A stretch of DNA of 64,000 nt from Micromonospora echinospora (GCF_014203425.1 NZ_JACHJC010000001.1:4614001-4678000), one strand, 5' to 3'; shown: positions 34,691 to 43,953, counted from the stretch's first letter. The notes: generated by a model from the letters alone, not told the origin. Made by a program: numbers and translations.

Positions 34691-34722
34691 GAACAACACG
34701 AAAGCCTGTTACCGTATTCCCC

Positions 34723-35139
34723 GTGGACGGCAGCGACGAGAGCCTGGCCGAGACGTTCTGGGCGGTGACCCGCCGGCTGCGGCACCAGACCAAGCGCGCG
34801 CTTGCGCCGTGGGAGATCAGCCCCGGGCAGGCGCGGGCGCTCGGCGTGCTGATGCGCCACGGCGCACTGCGCCCCGGCGCGCTCGCCGAGCACCTGCGCA
34901 TCGCGCCGCGCTCGGCCACCGAGGTGGTCGACGGATTGCAGGAACGCGGGCTGGTCGAACGCCGCCCCGACCCGGCCGACAGGCGGGCCACGCTCGTCGC
35001 GCCCACCGCCGAGGGCGAGCGGGTGGGCACCGCGATCCGGCAGGCACGGGCCACCGAGGCGGAACGGTTCTTCGGCGTGCTCTCGCCGGACGACCAGGCC
35101 GAGCTGGCCCGCATCCTGCGCCGCCTGCGCGAGGAGTAG
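34723..35139 (+). CDS. MarR-family transcriptional regulator
   Basis: A 138-residue winged-helix repressor. LRPGALAEHLRIAPRSATEV forms the helix-turn-helix and RRPDPADRRATLVAPT is the MarR wing with the conserved DxRxxxV/L pattern. GTG at 34723 was chosen because the frame before it is not MarR-like and crosses the divergent gene. It probably represses itself and the ABC exporter through the operator at 34651-34690. Ligand unknown. Confidence 0.88.
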   Translation: MDGSDESLAETFWAVTRRLRHQTKRALAPWEISPGQARALGVLMRHGALRPGALAEHLRIAPRSATEVVDGLQERGLVERRPDPADRRATLVAPTAEGERVGTAIRQARATEAERFFGVLSPDDQAELARILRRLREE

Positions 35140-35159
35140 ATCTCCCGGCTTCCCCGATT

Positions 35160-35176
35160 TCACCCGTTCCGGGTGA
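35160..35176. repeat. 7-bp perfect inverted repeat upstream of the SCP2 gene
   Basis: TCACCCG-TTC-CGGGTGA lies 21 bases after the MarR stop and 48 before the SCP2 start. It could end MarR transcription or be an operator for the SCP2/debranching genes; no T tract follows. Confidence 0.45.
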
Positions 35177-35223
35177 GGCGACAGGCCCCGTAGCGGGGAA
35201 TAGCGCCATCGGGAGGAGGGCCG

Positions 35224-35592
35224 ATGGTCGACGCCACCGAAGAGTTCTTCCGGGGCCTGGGGCAACGCAGGCAGCGCGGCCTGACAGCGCTCCACGAGGG
35301 CACCGTCCGGTTCGACATCGCCGGTGACGGGTCGGTCGACCACTGGCTGGTCTCCATCGCGCGGGGCGAGGTCACCGCGGCACGGCAGGCCACCGGCGGG
35401 GACGCGGTCGTCCGGGCGGACCGGGCCGTCTTCGACCGGATCGCGCGGGGCGAGGCGTACTTCCTGACCACCGTCCTGCGCGGCGAGGCCGAGGTGGAGG
35501 GCAGCCCGCGGCTGTTCGCGACCGTACGCCGGCTGTTCCCCTCCCCGCCCGGCTCCCGCCCGGAACGACACCGGGGCGACGGCCATGGGTGA
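35224..35592 (+). CDS. SCP2 sterol-binding domain protein
   Basis: A 122-residue single SCP2-type domain (VRFDIAGDGSVDHWLVSIARG, DAVVRADRAVFDRIARGE). Such domains bind lipids or other hydrophobic ligands in the cytoplasm; the bacterial ligand is usually unknown. ATG at 35224 has GGGAGGAGGGCCG just upstream. Its end overlaps the start of the debranching enzyme by 8 bases, so the two are translationally coupled; the metabolic reason is unclear. Confidence 0.8.
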   Translation: MVDATEEFFRGLGQRRQRGLTALHEGTVRFDIAGDGSVDHWLVSIARGEVTAARQATGGDAVVRADRAVFDRIARGEAYFLTTVLRGEAEVEGSPRLFATVRRLFPSPPGSRPERHRGDGHG

Positions 35593-37672
35593 CGAGCACG
35601 TCGGCATCTTCGACGGGACGATCTTCCTGGTCTGCGACCGGGCGGGCGACATCGTCCCGGCGGCCGACGGCACCCACGGCCTGTTCGCCCACGACACCCG
35701 CCTGCTGTCCCGGTGGCAGCTCACCATCGACGGCGAGCGGCTCAGCACGCTGTCCATCGACGACATCCAGTACTTCGAGAACCGGTTCTACCTGGTCCCG
35801 GGCGCTCAGGACGTCTACGTCAACAGCACGCTCGAGGTGCGCCGCACCCACAGGCTGAACAGCGGACTCCAGGAGGAGCTGCTCCTGGTCAACAACGACC
35901 GGCGAGCCGTCGACCTGACCGTACGGATCGAGGTGGACGCGGACTTCGCTGACCTCTTCGCGGTGAAGGAGGGCACGACGAACCGCGAGGGACGGCACTA
36001 CCGGCGGGTCGACGGCCCGCGACTCGTCCTGGGATACCAGCGCGAACGCTACCGCCGCGAGACGATCGTGTCGGCGACGGCTCCGGCGGAGGTGGACGAG
36101 GGCGGCCTGACGCTGCGCGTGCACATCGAGCCGCACGGCCGGTGGCAGACCCGGCTGACCGCCGAGCCGGACCTCAGCCTGCCCCGGGGGCTGGAGCGGC
36201 TCAGCCTGCCCGGACGGGTCGGGGGCCACGCCCGCAACAAGCCCGCCGAGCTACGGGAGTGGCTGGACCGGGCACCGCGGCTGGAGACCAGCTGGGGACC
36301 GTTGCAGAACACCTACCGGCAGAGCCTCATCGACCTGGCCGCGCTGCGGTTCAGCCCGTTCCTCGCCGGGACCGGGTGCGTGCTGGCCGCCGGGCTGCCC
36401 TGGTTCATGAGCCTGTTCGGCCGCGACAGCATCCTCACCAGCCTCCAGGCGCTGCCGTTCGCACCCGAACTCGCCGCCACCACGCTCACCGTGCTCGCCT
36501 TCCGCCAGGGCAGCCGGATCGACGACTTCCGGGAGGAGGAGCCGGGCCGGATCCTGCACGAGATGCGCTACGGCGAGCTGACCGTCTTCGACGAGACACC
36601 ACACAGCCCCTATTTCGGCAGCGCGGACGCCACTCCCCTGTTCCTCGTGCTGCTCGACGAGTACGAACGGTGGACCGGCGACGCCGCCCTCGTCCGCGCG
36701 GTGGAGCAGGAGGCGCGGGCGGCCGTCGACTGGATCGACCACTACGCCGACCGGGCCGGCAACGGGTACGTCTCCTACGAGCGGCGCAACCCGGTGAACG
36801 GCCTGGAGAACCAGTGCTGGAAGGACTCCTGGGACAGCATCTCCTACCGCGACGGCCGGCTGCCGGGCTTCCCGCGCGCCACCTGCGAACTCCAGGGGTA
36901 CGCGTACGACGCGAAGGTGCGCACCGCCCGGCTGGCCCGCGAGATCTGGCACGACCCGGCGTACGCGGACCGGCTGGAGCGGGACGCCGCCGAACTCAAG
37001 CGCCGCTTCAACCACGACTTCTGGATCGACGACGGCGAGTACATGGCGCTGGCGCTCGACGGCGACGGCAGCAAGGTGGACGCCCTGTCGTCGAACATCG
37101 GCCACCTGCTGTGGAGCGGCATCGTCGAAGAGCCGAAGGCCGAGGCCCTGGTGCGGCACCTGATGTCACCGGCGATGTTCAGCGGCTGGGGTGTCCGCAC
37201 GCTGGCCGAGGGCGAGGCCCGCTACAACCCGGTGGGCTACCACGTCGGGACCATCTGGCCGTTCGACAACTCGTTCATCGCCTGGGGCCTGCGGCGCTAC
37301 GGCTACGCCGACGAGGCGGCCCGCATCGCGGCCGGAATCCTGGACGCGGCGGCCTTCTACGACGGCCGGCTGCCGGAGGCGTTCGCCGGACACGCCCGGT
37401 CCGAGACCCGTTACCCGATCCGGTATCCGACCGCGTGCAGCCCGCAGGCCTGGTCGGCCGGGGCCCCGCTGCTGCTCCTGCGGACGATGCTCGGCCTCCG
37501 GCCGGTCGGCGACGATCTCGTGGCCCGGCCCGCCCTGCCTGCTAGCCTCGACTACGTGGCGCTGCTCGATGTCCCCGGCCGCTGGGGGCGCCTGGACGCC
37601 TTCGGCAGGAGCACCGCCGCCGGCGGCCTGAGCCGCTACGAGCTGGCGCCGCAGCAGCTCTCCGCACCGTGA
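35585..37672 (+). CDS. glycogen debranching enzyme (amylo-alpha-1,6-glucosidase family)
   Basis: A 695-residue protein. Residues 1-200 match the N-terminal beta domain of bacterial debranching-type enzymes (FLVCDRAGDIVP, GLFAHDTRLLSRW). Residues about 240-660 form the (alpha/alpha)6 barrel of the GDE C-terminal family, with WFMSLFGRDSILTS, the acidic QCWKDSWDS and YNPVGYHVGTIWPFDNS. The likely reaction is hydrolysis of alpha-1,6 branches or related glucosides in the cytoplasm; relatives also act on trehalose-like sugars. It overlaps the SCP2 gene and is followed after 10 bases by the isochorismatase-like gene. Confidence 0.87.
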   Translation: MGDEHVGIFDGTIFLVCDRAGDIVPAADGTHGLFAHDTRLLSRWQLTIDGERLSTLSIDDIQYFENRFYLVPGAQDVYVNSTLEVRRTHRLNSGLQEELLLVNNDRRAVDLTVRIEVDADFADLFAVKEGTTNREGRHYRRVDGPRLVLGYQRERYRRETIVSATAPAEVDEGGLTLRVHIEPHGRWQTRLTAEPDLSLPRGLERLSLPGRVGGHARNKPAELREWLDRAPRLETSWGPLQNTYRQSLIDLAALRFSPFLAGTGCVLAAGLPWFMSLFGRDSILTSLQALPFAPELAATTLTVLAFRQGSRIDDFREEEPGRILHEMRYGELTVFDETPHSPYFGSADATPLFLVLLDEYERWTGDAALVRAVEQEARAAVDWIDHYADRAGNGYVSYERRNPVNGLENQCWKDSWDSISYRDGRLPGFPRATCELQGYAYDAKVRTARLAREIWHDPAYADRLERDAAELKRRFNHDFWIDDGEYMALALDGDGSKVDALSSNIGHLLWSGIVEEPKAEALVRHLMSPAMFSGWGVRTLAEGEARYNPVGYHVGTIWPFDNSFIAWGLRRYGYADEAARIAAGILDAAAFYDGRLPEAFAGHARSETRYPIRYPTACSPQAWSAGAPLLLLRTMLGLRPVGDDLVARPALPASLDYVALLDVPGRWGRLDAFGRSTAAGGLSRYELAPQQLSAP

Positions 37673-37682
37673 CGGGACCGAC

Positions 37683-38270
37683 ATGCAGCGCATCGACTGG
37701 ACAGACACCGCGGTCGTGGGCGTCCACTGGCAACACGAGGTGGTCAGCCCGGACGGCGTCTTCGGCCCGTTCTTCGCCGGCCAGGTGGCCCGGCACGGCG
37801 TGGCGGCGAACGCGGCCCGGGTCGCCGCCGCCGCGCGGGCGGCGGGCGGCCTCGTGGTCTTCACCCGCGTCGCCTACCGGCCCGGCTATCCCGACCTGAT
37901 CGCCAACACCCCGAGCTTCGCGATGATCAGGGAGCGCGGGGCGTTCCTGGAGGGCGACCCGAAGACCCGGATCGTCGACGAGGTCGCGCGACAGCCCGGC
38001 GACGTCGTCGTCACCTCCACCCGGCTCGGCGGCTTCTCCGGCACCGAACTGGACCTGATCCTGCGCGGCCGGGGCGTGCGGACCGTCGTGTTCACCGGCG
38101 TCGCGACGAACCTGGCCGTCGCCTCCACCGCCTACCAGGCGGTCGACCAGGGGTACCGCATCGTCACCGTCTCCGACGCGTGCACGGCGGCCACCGACGA
38201 GCTGCACGACGCCTACCTGAGCACGCTGGGCCAGCTCGGCGAGGTGGCCACCACCGGCGAGATCGCCTGA
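37683..38270 (+). CDS. isochorismatase-like protein lacking the catalytic Cys
   Basis: A 195-residue protein with the cysteine-hydrolase (isochorismatase/nicotinamidase) fold: FSGTELDLILRGRGVRTVVF, then GVATNLAVASTAYQAVDQGY and VTVSDACTAA. Active members use Asp, Lys and Cys. Here the N-terminal Asp position reads VGVHWQ, the Lys position reads STRLGG, and the Cys in TN.CV.ST is Ala (TNLAVAST). All three appear replaced, so a hydrolase reaction by the normal mechanism is unlikely. Some annotated relatives share the TN.AV.ST form, so this may be a separate subfamily. It follows the debranching gene by 10 bases. Confidence 0.75.
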   Translation: MQRIDWTDTAVVGVHWQHEVVSPDGVFGPFFAGQVARHGVAANAARVAAAARAAGGLVVFTRVAYRPGYPDLIANTPSFAMIRERGAFLEGDPKTRIVDEVARQPGDVVVTSTRLGGFSGTELDLILRGRGVRTVVFTGVATNLAVASTAYQAVDQGYRIVTVSDACTAATDELHDAYLSTLGQLGEVATTGEIA

Positions 38271-38282
38271 CCGGCCGCCGGG

Positions 38283-38322
38283 GCGCTCAGCGCAGGCCGC
38301 CGGGAGCGCTCAGCGCAGGCCG
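38283..38322. repeat. 17-bp tandem duplication at the 3' end of the TetR gene
   Basis: GCGCTCAGCGCAGGCCG occurs at 38283-38299 and again at 38306-38322, a 23-base period. The second copy holds the TetR stop, the first is just downstream. It looks like a recent slip or duplication. Confidence 0.6.
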
Positions 38323-38936
38323 GCGGCGATCGCGTCGACCAGCAGCGCGCCGAGCGTACGGGCCATCACGGCGCGGGCGGCGTCGACGTCGAGCTCCATC
38401 GAGTCGCGCATCATCGACCAGGCCGACCAGGTGCCGGCCACAGTGAGCGCGTCCAGCAACTGCGCCCGCCCCGGCCCGGCCTGCGTCAGCTCCGGGGCGA
38501 ACACCGCCTCGATCTCCTGGCGGACCCGGGCGATGGCCGCATCCCGGTTGCGGCGCAACTGCGGGGAGAACGGCTCCCGCAGCGCCGACGCGCGGGCCGA
38601 GGGTGCCAGCAGCTCCAGCAGCCGGGCCCGCTGGTCGCAGAACGCGGCGATCCGGGCGGTGAGCGGCAGGTCCGGCGGCACCGGCTGCCAGGCCGCTGCC
38701 TGCCGTTCGCCGACCCGCCGCCCGGTCGCGGCGAACAGCGTCTCCATGTCCTTGAAGTTCGTCCAGAGCGTGCGCAGCGACACCCCGGCCCGCTCGGCGA
38801 TCCGCTCCCCGGTGGGCCGCAGGTCACCGGAGTCGATCAGGGCCAGGTGCGCCTCCACGATCGCGGCCCGGGTCCGCTCGGCCCGCGCCGCCCGGCCGTC
38901 CACCCGTTCCGGCGGGTCGGTCTCCAGCTCGATCAT
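38310..38936 (-). CDS. TetR-family transcriptional regulator
   Basis: A 208-residue regulator. The DNA-binding domain is residues 15-65 (RAAIVEAHLALIDSGDLRPT, IAERAGVSLRTLWTNFKDME), followed by a helical ligand domain. ATG at 38936 (MIELETDPP) is preferred to the upstream open codons. Its target is not clear: it lies convergent to the isochorismatase-like gene and 95 bases downstream of the liv-type binding protein, transcribed in the same direction. Confidence 0.85.
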   Translation of the reverse strand: MIELETDPPERVDGRAARAERTRAAIVEAHLALIDSGDLRPTGERIAERAGVSLRTLWTNFKDMETLFAATGRRVGERQAAAWQPVPPDLPLTARIAAFCDQRARLLELLAPSARASALREPFSPQLRRNRDAAIARVRQEIEAVFAPELTQAGPGRAQLLDALTVAGTWSAWSMMRDSMELDVDAARAVMARTLGALLVDAIAAGLR

Positions 38937-39031
38937 GGGTACGGGTTCTCCTGTTGCTCGGGTACCGGCGGCCACTCTACGGTCGTGCCGCCGGGCAGCA
39001 GGCACCCGGCTGCCCGGCGACACGAGCGAGG

Positions 39032-40303
39032 TCAGGGGGTCGGTACGGCGTCCGCCGGCGGGGCGGTCGGCGGCTCGGTGAACTCGGTGACCGCGCCGTC
39101 ACCGTCGTCGGTGGTGTACGCGGGACCGAAGTACGCCTGGGCGCCGTTGCTCACCTTGGTCAGCCGCACGCCGCCGTAGCCGGCGTGCACGCCGTCGGCG
39201 TACCGGAACGGAACCAGGCCGGGCCCGCGGAAGCCGCCCTTGCGCACGGCCTCGATCAGCTTCTCCCGGGTGGGGTCGGGCCCGGCGGCGAGCATCGCCT
39301 GGACGAACGTGTACGCCATCGAGTAGCCGTAGATCGCGTTGCCGTCGACCGGGTTGCCGGCGTTGTACTTCTGGTGGATCTTGGTGAACTCCTGGATCCA
39401 CGGGTTCGCGGTGTCGCTCACGTTCGGCAGGTAGTTGTCGGCCACCATGCCCTCGAGGATCACCTTCTTGTCACCGAGCTGGGCGGCCAGCGTGGTGTAG
39501 TCGGCGCCCACGTTGGAGACCACCCACTGCGCCTTGAAGCCCTGCCCGGCGGCCTGGCCCATGGCGAGCGCGGTGAAGCCCGGGATGGTCGCCGAGATGA
39601 CCACCTGGCAGCCGGCCGCGCGCAGCGCCCCGATCGCCGGGCCGACCTGCTGGTTGGTGGTGGTGTACGTCTGCTTCGCCGCCACCGGGCCGAGGACCTG
39701 CTCCACCCCGGCGAGCGAGTCCCGCCCGAAGTCGTCGTTCTGCCCGAAGTGGCAGACCTTAGCGCCGGGGAACTCGCGCTTGACGTAGCTGGCCAGGATC
39801 TTGCCCTCGACCGTGTAGTCGGGCTGCCAGCCGAACGTCGTCGGGTACTTGTCCGGCTGGTTCCAGTTGCGGCTGCCGGAGGCGACGAACAGGTCCGGCA
39901 CCCGCTGCGTCTTGACGAACTCCAGAACGTTCGTGTGCGTCGGCGTGCCGAGGCCGCCGAGCAGCGCGAAGACCTTGTCGTCGAGCACCAGCTTGCGGAC
40001 CACGTTCTCGGTGTTGGCCGGGTTGTAGCCGTCGTCCATGACCTTGTAGACGATCTTGCGGCCGTGCACGCCGCCCTTGCTGTTGACGTGCTCGAAGTAC
40101 GCCTTGGTGGCGGCGGAGATCTTCGAGTAGCCGGGCGCGGCCGGTCCGGTGAGTGGTTGATGGGTGCCGATGACGACCTCGGAGTCGCTGACGCCGGGAA
40201 CGTTCTCGGCGGCCTGCTTCTCGTCGTCGGCGCAAGCCGGCAACGCGGCCAGCAGGGCCAGGCCGGCGGCGGCCGCGAGAACGCGGCGGGTGGTGGTGCG
40301 CAT
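39032..40303 (-). CDS. Liv-type ABC importer, substrate-binding lipoprotein
   Basis: A 423-residue lipoprotein of the leucine/isoleucine/valine-binding type (periplasmic-binding-like type I). The signal peptide ends in a lipobox ALPAC with Cys24. VVIGTHQPLTGPAAPGYSKI is the classic first strand, and NTENVVRKLVLDDKVFALLG follows. Relatives bind branched-chain amino acids, amides, urea or aromatic acids; the ligand cannot be told. ATG at 40303 follows GGAG. Last gene of the operon G-F-H-M-J in transcription order, 52 bases after livM. Confidence 0.88.
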   Translation of the reverse strand: MRTTTRRVLAAAAGLALLAALPACADDEKQAAENVPGVSDSEVVIGTHQPLTGPAAPGYSKISAATKAYFEHVNSKGGVHGRKIVYKVMDDGYNPANTENVVRKLVLDDKVFALLGGLGTPTHTNVLEFVKTQRVPDLFVASGSRNWNQPDKYPTTFGWQPDYTVEGKILASYVKREFPGAKVCHFGQNDDFGRDSLAGVEQVLGPVAAKQTYTTTNQQVGPAIGALRAAGCQVVISATIPGFTALAMGQAAGQGFKAQWVVSNVGADYTTLAAQLGDKKVILEGMVADNYLPNVSDTANPWIQEFTKIHQKYNAGNPVDGNAIYGYSMAYTFVQAMLAAGPDPTREKLIEAVRKGGFRGPGLVPFRYADGVHAGYGGVRLTKVSNGAQAYFGPAYTTDDGDGAVTEFTEPPTAPPADAVPTP

Positions 40304-40355
40304 GGTTCTCCATTCCGGTGCGACGGTGCGAACGGTGTGGGTGGAACCGGTGAGG

Positions 40356-41501
40356 TCAGCGGTCCGGCGACCGGCGGGTGGCGGGACGACGGCGGACGGC
40401 CCTGCGCAGGCGGGTGGTGAGGGCACGCACCCCGCCCTGCAGGCCGCCCGGGGCGGCGAGCATGACGACGATGAGGACCAGGCCGAACACGGCGAGCGCG
40501 AGGTTGCCCTCCAGCCGCTGGGCCAGCCCGGCGGACAGGCTGAGGTGCTCGGTGAGCAGGCCGGGCAGGTCCTGCAGCGCCACCAGCAGCAGCGCTCCCC
40601 AGACCGCGCCGGCCAGGCTGCCCAGCCCGCCGATCACGATCGCCATGAGCAGGAACAGCGACAGGTCCAGCGGGAACTTGCCGGGCGCGACGGTGGCGGT
40701 GAGCATGGCGTACACGCCGCCACCGAGGCCGGCGCACGCGGCGCTGACGACGAACGCGAGCACCTGCGTGCGGGCCACCGGGATGCCGGCGAGCCGGGCC
40801 GCGACCTCGTCGTCGCGGACCGCCCGCAGCGACCGGCCGAAGCGGCTGCGCGCCAGGTTGGCCAGCAGCAGCATGGTGAGCAGGGCGGCGGCCAGCGCGA
40901 TCCAGGCCAGCCAGCGCTCGGGCTGGAAGTAGGCGCCGAGCGCGGCCGGTGGCGTCTGCGCCGGGAACGACAGCCCCTGTTCGCCGTTGAACACGCCGGT
41001 GAAGATCGTGGTGACCGCCGGGACGAGCGTCGCCACGGCGAGCGTCACACCGGCCAGGTAGGGGCCGCGCAGCCGGGCCGCCGCCAGCCCGACGACGAGC
41101 CCGCCGAGCGCGGTCACCGCGACCCCCGCGAGCAGCGACGCCGGCAGCGTCCACCACCCGCGTACGGCCCGCTCGTCGAGGGCCTGCTGGGTCAGCGCCA
41201 CGGTGTACGCGCCGGTGGCCATCAGCGCGCCGTGCCCGAGGGAGAGCTGGCCGTTGAGCCCGACCAGCACGGTGTGCCCGGCGGTGACGCAGAGGAACGC
41301 GCAGACGCGGGCCACCTGGAGGTTCTGGTACGGCGCGAGCTGGTTGGTGACCAGCACGACGAGCGTGCCGACGAACACGGCCACGGCGAGGTGGCGCAGC
41401 AGCGTGGAGCCGCGCGGCTCGCGTCCGGCCGGCGCGCCCGGGAGCAGCCGGCGCAGCGGGGACGCCGGCGCGGGCGCGGTCTCGGTGGGGGTGGTCGTCA
41501 C
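40356..41501 (-). CDS. Liv-type ABC importer permease (LivM-like)
   Basis: A 381-residue membrane permease with about eight to ten helices. LNGQLSLGHGALMATGAY and the later FRTLRAVRDDE-type loop (RSLRAVRDDEVAARLAGI) are typical of LivM, the second permease of branched-chain amino acid importers. GTG at 41501 overlaps the livH stop. A basic C-terminus (TTRLRRAVRRRPATRRSPDR) is cytoplasmic. Confidence 0.88.
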   Translation of the reverse strand: MTTTPTETAPAPASPLRRLLPGAPAGREPRGSTLLRHLAVAVFVGTLVVLVTNQLAPYQNLQVARVCAFLCVTAGHTVLVGLNGQLSLGHGALMATGAYTVALTQQALDERAVRGWWTLPASLLAGVAVTALGGLVVGLAAARLRGPYLAGVTLAVATLVPAVTTIFTGVFNGEQGLSFPAQTPPAALGAYFQPERWLAWIALAAALLTMLLLANLARSRFGRSLRAVRDDEVAARLAGIPVARTQVLAFVVSAACAGLGGGVYAMLTATVAPGKFPLDLSLFLLMAIVIGGLGSLAGAVWGALLLVALQDLPGLLTEHLSLSAGLAQRLEGNLALAVFGLVLIVVMLAAPGGLQGGVRALTTRLRRAVRRRPATRRSPDR

Positions 41502-42376
41502 ACGTGCCTCGCTCTCGCCGCGGAGAAGAGCCCGCCGGGGCGGACCAGCAGGACAGCCAGCAGCAGCACCAGGACGGCCAGCGGGGTGGTGTCCGGTCCC
41601 AGGTAGCCGGTGACGTAGGACAGGATCAGCCCGACCAGCAGGCCGCCGACGACGGCGCCGACCGGGCTGTCCAGGCCGCCGACCACGGCGGCGGTGAACG
41701 CGATCACGAAGACCAGGTCCATGGCGTGTGAGTGCAGGCCGAGTCCGGTGGGGACGACGAGCATCCCGGCCAGCGCGCCGACAGCGGCGGCGAGCGCCCA
41801 GCCCAGTGTGAGCATCCGGCCGACGCTGACGCCGAGCAGCCGGGACACCTCGGGGGCGAACGCGGCGGCCCGCATCCGCAGCCCGACCGGGGTACGGGTG
41901 AACAGCACCGCGAGCAGCGCCACCACCGTGAGCGCCGCGCCGAGCACCCAGAGGTCGTACGGGGACAGCGCGGCCACCCCGCCGATGGTGAGCGCGTCGG
42001 TGTCGAACGGCGCCGGGGCGGGCCGGTACTCGTTGCCGAAGATCATGCCGAGCATCGCCTGGATGACGAGCACCAGCCCGAGCGCGACGATCACCTGGTT
42101 GAGCGGGCCGCCGGGGCCGGCGAACCGCATCAGCACCCGCTCCACCAGCGCGCCCAGGGCCAGTCCGGACAGGATCGCGGCGGCCAGGCCCAGCCAGTAC
42201 GAGCCGGTGGCGGAGACGACCGCGTAGCCGACGTAGGCGGTGGCCACCGCCATCGCGCCCTGGGCGAAGTTGACCACCCGGGCGGCCCGCCAGATGAGCA
42301 CCAGCGCGAGCGCGAACGCCGCGTAGACCGCCCCGCCGGCGAGCCCGTCGAAGGTGAGGAACCAGAACCGCTCCAT
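41498..42376 (-). CDS. Liv-type ABC importer permease (LivH-like)
   Basis: A 292-residue permease with about eight membrane helices. FLTFDGLAGGAVYAAFALAL and VVNFAQGAMAV are the LivH signature regions, and GLGLHSHAMDLVFVIAFTAA fits the family C-terminal half. It pairs with the LivM-like protein to form the membrane channel. ATG at 42376 lies 13 bases after the stop of the LivF-like gene; the stop overlaps livM. Confidence 0.88.
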   Translation of the reverse strand: MERFWFLTFDGLAGGAVYAAFALALVLIWRAARVVNFAQGAMAVATAYVGYAVVSATGSYWLGLAAAILSGLALGALVERVLMRFAGPGGPLNQVIVALGLVLVIQAMLGMIFGNEYRPAPAPFDTDALTIGGVAALSPYDLWVLGAALTVVALLAVLFTRTPVGLRMRAAAFAPEVSRLLGVSVGRMLTLGWALAAAVGALAGMLVVPTGLGLHSHAMDLVFVIAFTAAVVGGLDSPVGAVVGGLLVGLILSYVTGYLGPDTTPLAVLVLLLAVLLVRPGGLFSAARARHV

Positions 42377-42389
42377 CCGCGACCCCTTC

Positions 42390-43106
42390 CTAGAATCCGA
42401 GGTACGCGTGCCGGAGCTGGTCGTCGTCGCGCAGCCGGGCGGCCGGCGCGGCGGTCACCACGCGTCCGAGCGACATGACGATGCCCTGGTCGGCGACGGA
42501 GAGCGCGCTGCGCACGTTCTGCTCGACCAGCAGCACGGTGAGCCCCTGTTCGTCGCGCAGCCGCCGCAGCAGCGCCATGATCTGCGCGGTGACCTTGGGC
42601 GCCAGCCCGAGCGACGGCTCGTCGAGCAGCAGCAGCCGGGGCCGGGCGATCAGCGCGCGGCCGATCGCGAGCATCTGCCGTTCGCCGCCGGAGAGCTGGT
42701 GTCCGGCGTGGTCGCGGCGGCGGGCCAGCGCCGGGAACAGCTCGTACACCTCGTCCTGCGCGCGCCGGGCGTCGGCCCGGTCGCGCCGCCACAGCCCGCC
42801 CAGGCGCAGGTTCTCCGCCACGGTCAGCTCGGTCACCACGCCGCGCCCCTCCGGCACGTGCGCCAGCCCGCGCCGGACCAGGTGTTCCACCCGGACGCCG
42901 CGCAGGTCCTCCCCCGCGTACCGGATCCGGCCGCTGGTGGGCCGCAGCAGACCCGAGAGGGTACGCAGCAGCGTGGTCTTCCCGGCGCCGTTGGCACCGA
43001 GCACGGCGGTGACGGTGCCGGCCGGGACGGTGAGCGCGACGTCGCGCAGCACCGGCACCGGGCCGTAGCCGCAACTGAGCGCCTCCACCTCCAGCACGGC
43101 GGTCAC
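42390..43106 (-). CDS. Liv-type ABC importer ATPase (LivF-like)
   Basis: A 238-residue ATPase with Walker A GANGAGKTT, signature LSGGERQMLAIGRAL and Walker B LLLLDEPSLGL, all canonical. The VPEGRGVVTELTVAENL stretch is typical of LivF. GTG at 43106 overlaps the stop of the LivG-like gene. It powers import together with the LivG-like subunit. Confidence 0.9.
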   Translation of the reverse strand: MTAVLEVEALSCGYGPVPVLRDVALTVPAGTVTAVLGANGAGKTTLLRTLSGLLRPTSGRIRYAGEDLRGVRVEHLVRRGLAHVPEGRGVVTELTVAENLRLGGLWRRDRADARRAQDEVYELFPALARRRDHAGHQLSGGERQMLAIGRALIARPRLLLLDEPSLGLAPKVTAQIMALLRRLRDEQGLTVLLVEQNVRSALSVADQGIVMSLGRVVTAAPAARLRDDDQLRHAYLGF

Positions 43107-43915
43107 GACGCGCTCCCCTCGGCGGGCACCTCGGCGCCCAGGTACGCCTCGGTGACCCGGGGATCGTCGCGGATGCTCTCCGGGGACCCGGCGGCGATCA
43201 CCTTGCCGAAGTCGAGCACCACCAGGTCGTGGCAGACGGACATGACCAGGTCCATGTGGTGCTCGACGAGCAGCACGGCGCAGCCGTCCTCCCGGTCGGG
43301 CAACGCGCGGACCAGGTCGGCCAGCTCGGCCACGTCGTCGGCGCCGAGCCCGCCGGCCGGCTCGTCGAGCAGCAGCAGCCGGGGGCGGGCGATCAGCGCG
43401 CGGGCCAGCGCGACCCGCTTGCGTACCGCATAGGGCAGGGTGCCCGGCGGGGCGTCGGCGTACTTGTCGATGCCCAGCTCGGCGAGCAGGTCCAGAGCCC
43501 GGGCGCGCAGCCGCCGCTCGTCGCGGTCGCTGCGCGGCAGGCCGAACAGCGCGGCGGCGAATCCGGCCCGTGCGGTGTGGCTCGCGCCGGCCACCACGTT
43601 CTCCAGCACGGTCAGCCCGCCGAACAGTCCGACGCCCTGGAGCGTGCGGGCGATGCCGAGCCGGGTGAGGGCGTGCGGGCGGGGCCGGAACGGCCGGCCG
43701 TCGAGGGTGAGCGAGCCCTCGGTCGGGCGGACGAAGCCGCAGACCACGTTGAACAGCGTGGTCTTGCCGGCGCCGTTGGGCCCGATCACGCCGACGACCC
43801 GGCCGGGCGGTACGCGCAGCGAGACGTCGTCGAGGGCGACCAGGCCGCCGAAGCGTACGCCGACGTGGTGCAGCGTCAGGCCCTGATCGTCGGCGGGGGT
43901 GGCCGGTGGGCTCAT
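43103..43915 (-). CDS. Liv-type ABC importer ATPase (LivG-like) with degenerate signature
   Basis: A 270-residue ATPase, first gene of the operon. Walker A GPNGAGKTT and Walker B LLLLDEPAGGL are normal, but where LivG has LPYG.QRR.EIARAL this protein has LPYAVRKRVALARAL, so the signature Gly and Gln are changed. In ABC dimers this motif closes the partner's ATP site, so one site may be non-canonical. Start taken as the ATG at 43915; a GTG two codons upstream (43921) is possible. A promoter lies at 43954-43990. Confidence 0.87.
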   Translation of the reverse strand: MSPPATPADDQGLTLHHVGVRFGGLVALDDVSLRVPPGRVVGVIGPNGAGKTTLFNVVCGFVRPTEGSLTLDGRPFRPRPHALTRLGIARTLQGVGLFGGLTVLENVVAGASHTARAGFAAALFGLPRSDRDERRLRARALDLLAELGIDKYADAPPGTLPYAVRKRVALARALIARPRLLLLDEPAGGLGADDVAELADLVRALPDREDGCAVLLVEHHMDLVMSVCHDLVVLDFGKVIAAGSPESIRDDPRVTEAYLGAEVPAEGSAS

Positions 43916-43953
43916 CGTCACCTCGTGCCGGTCGACGGAGCGGGAAAACTAAT

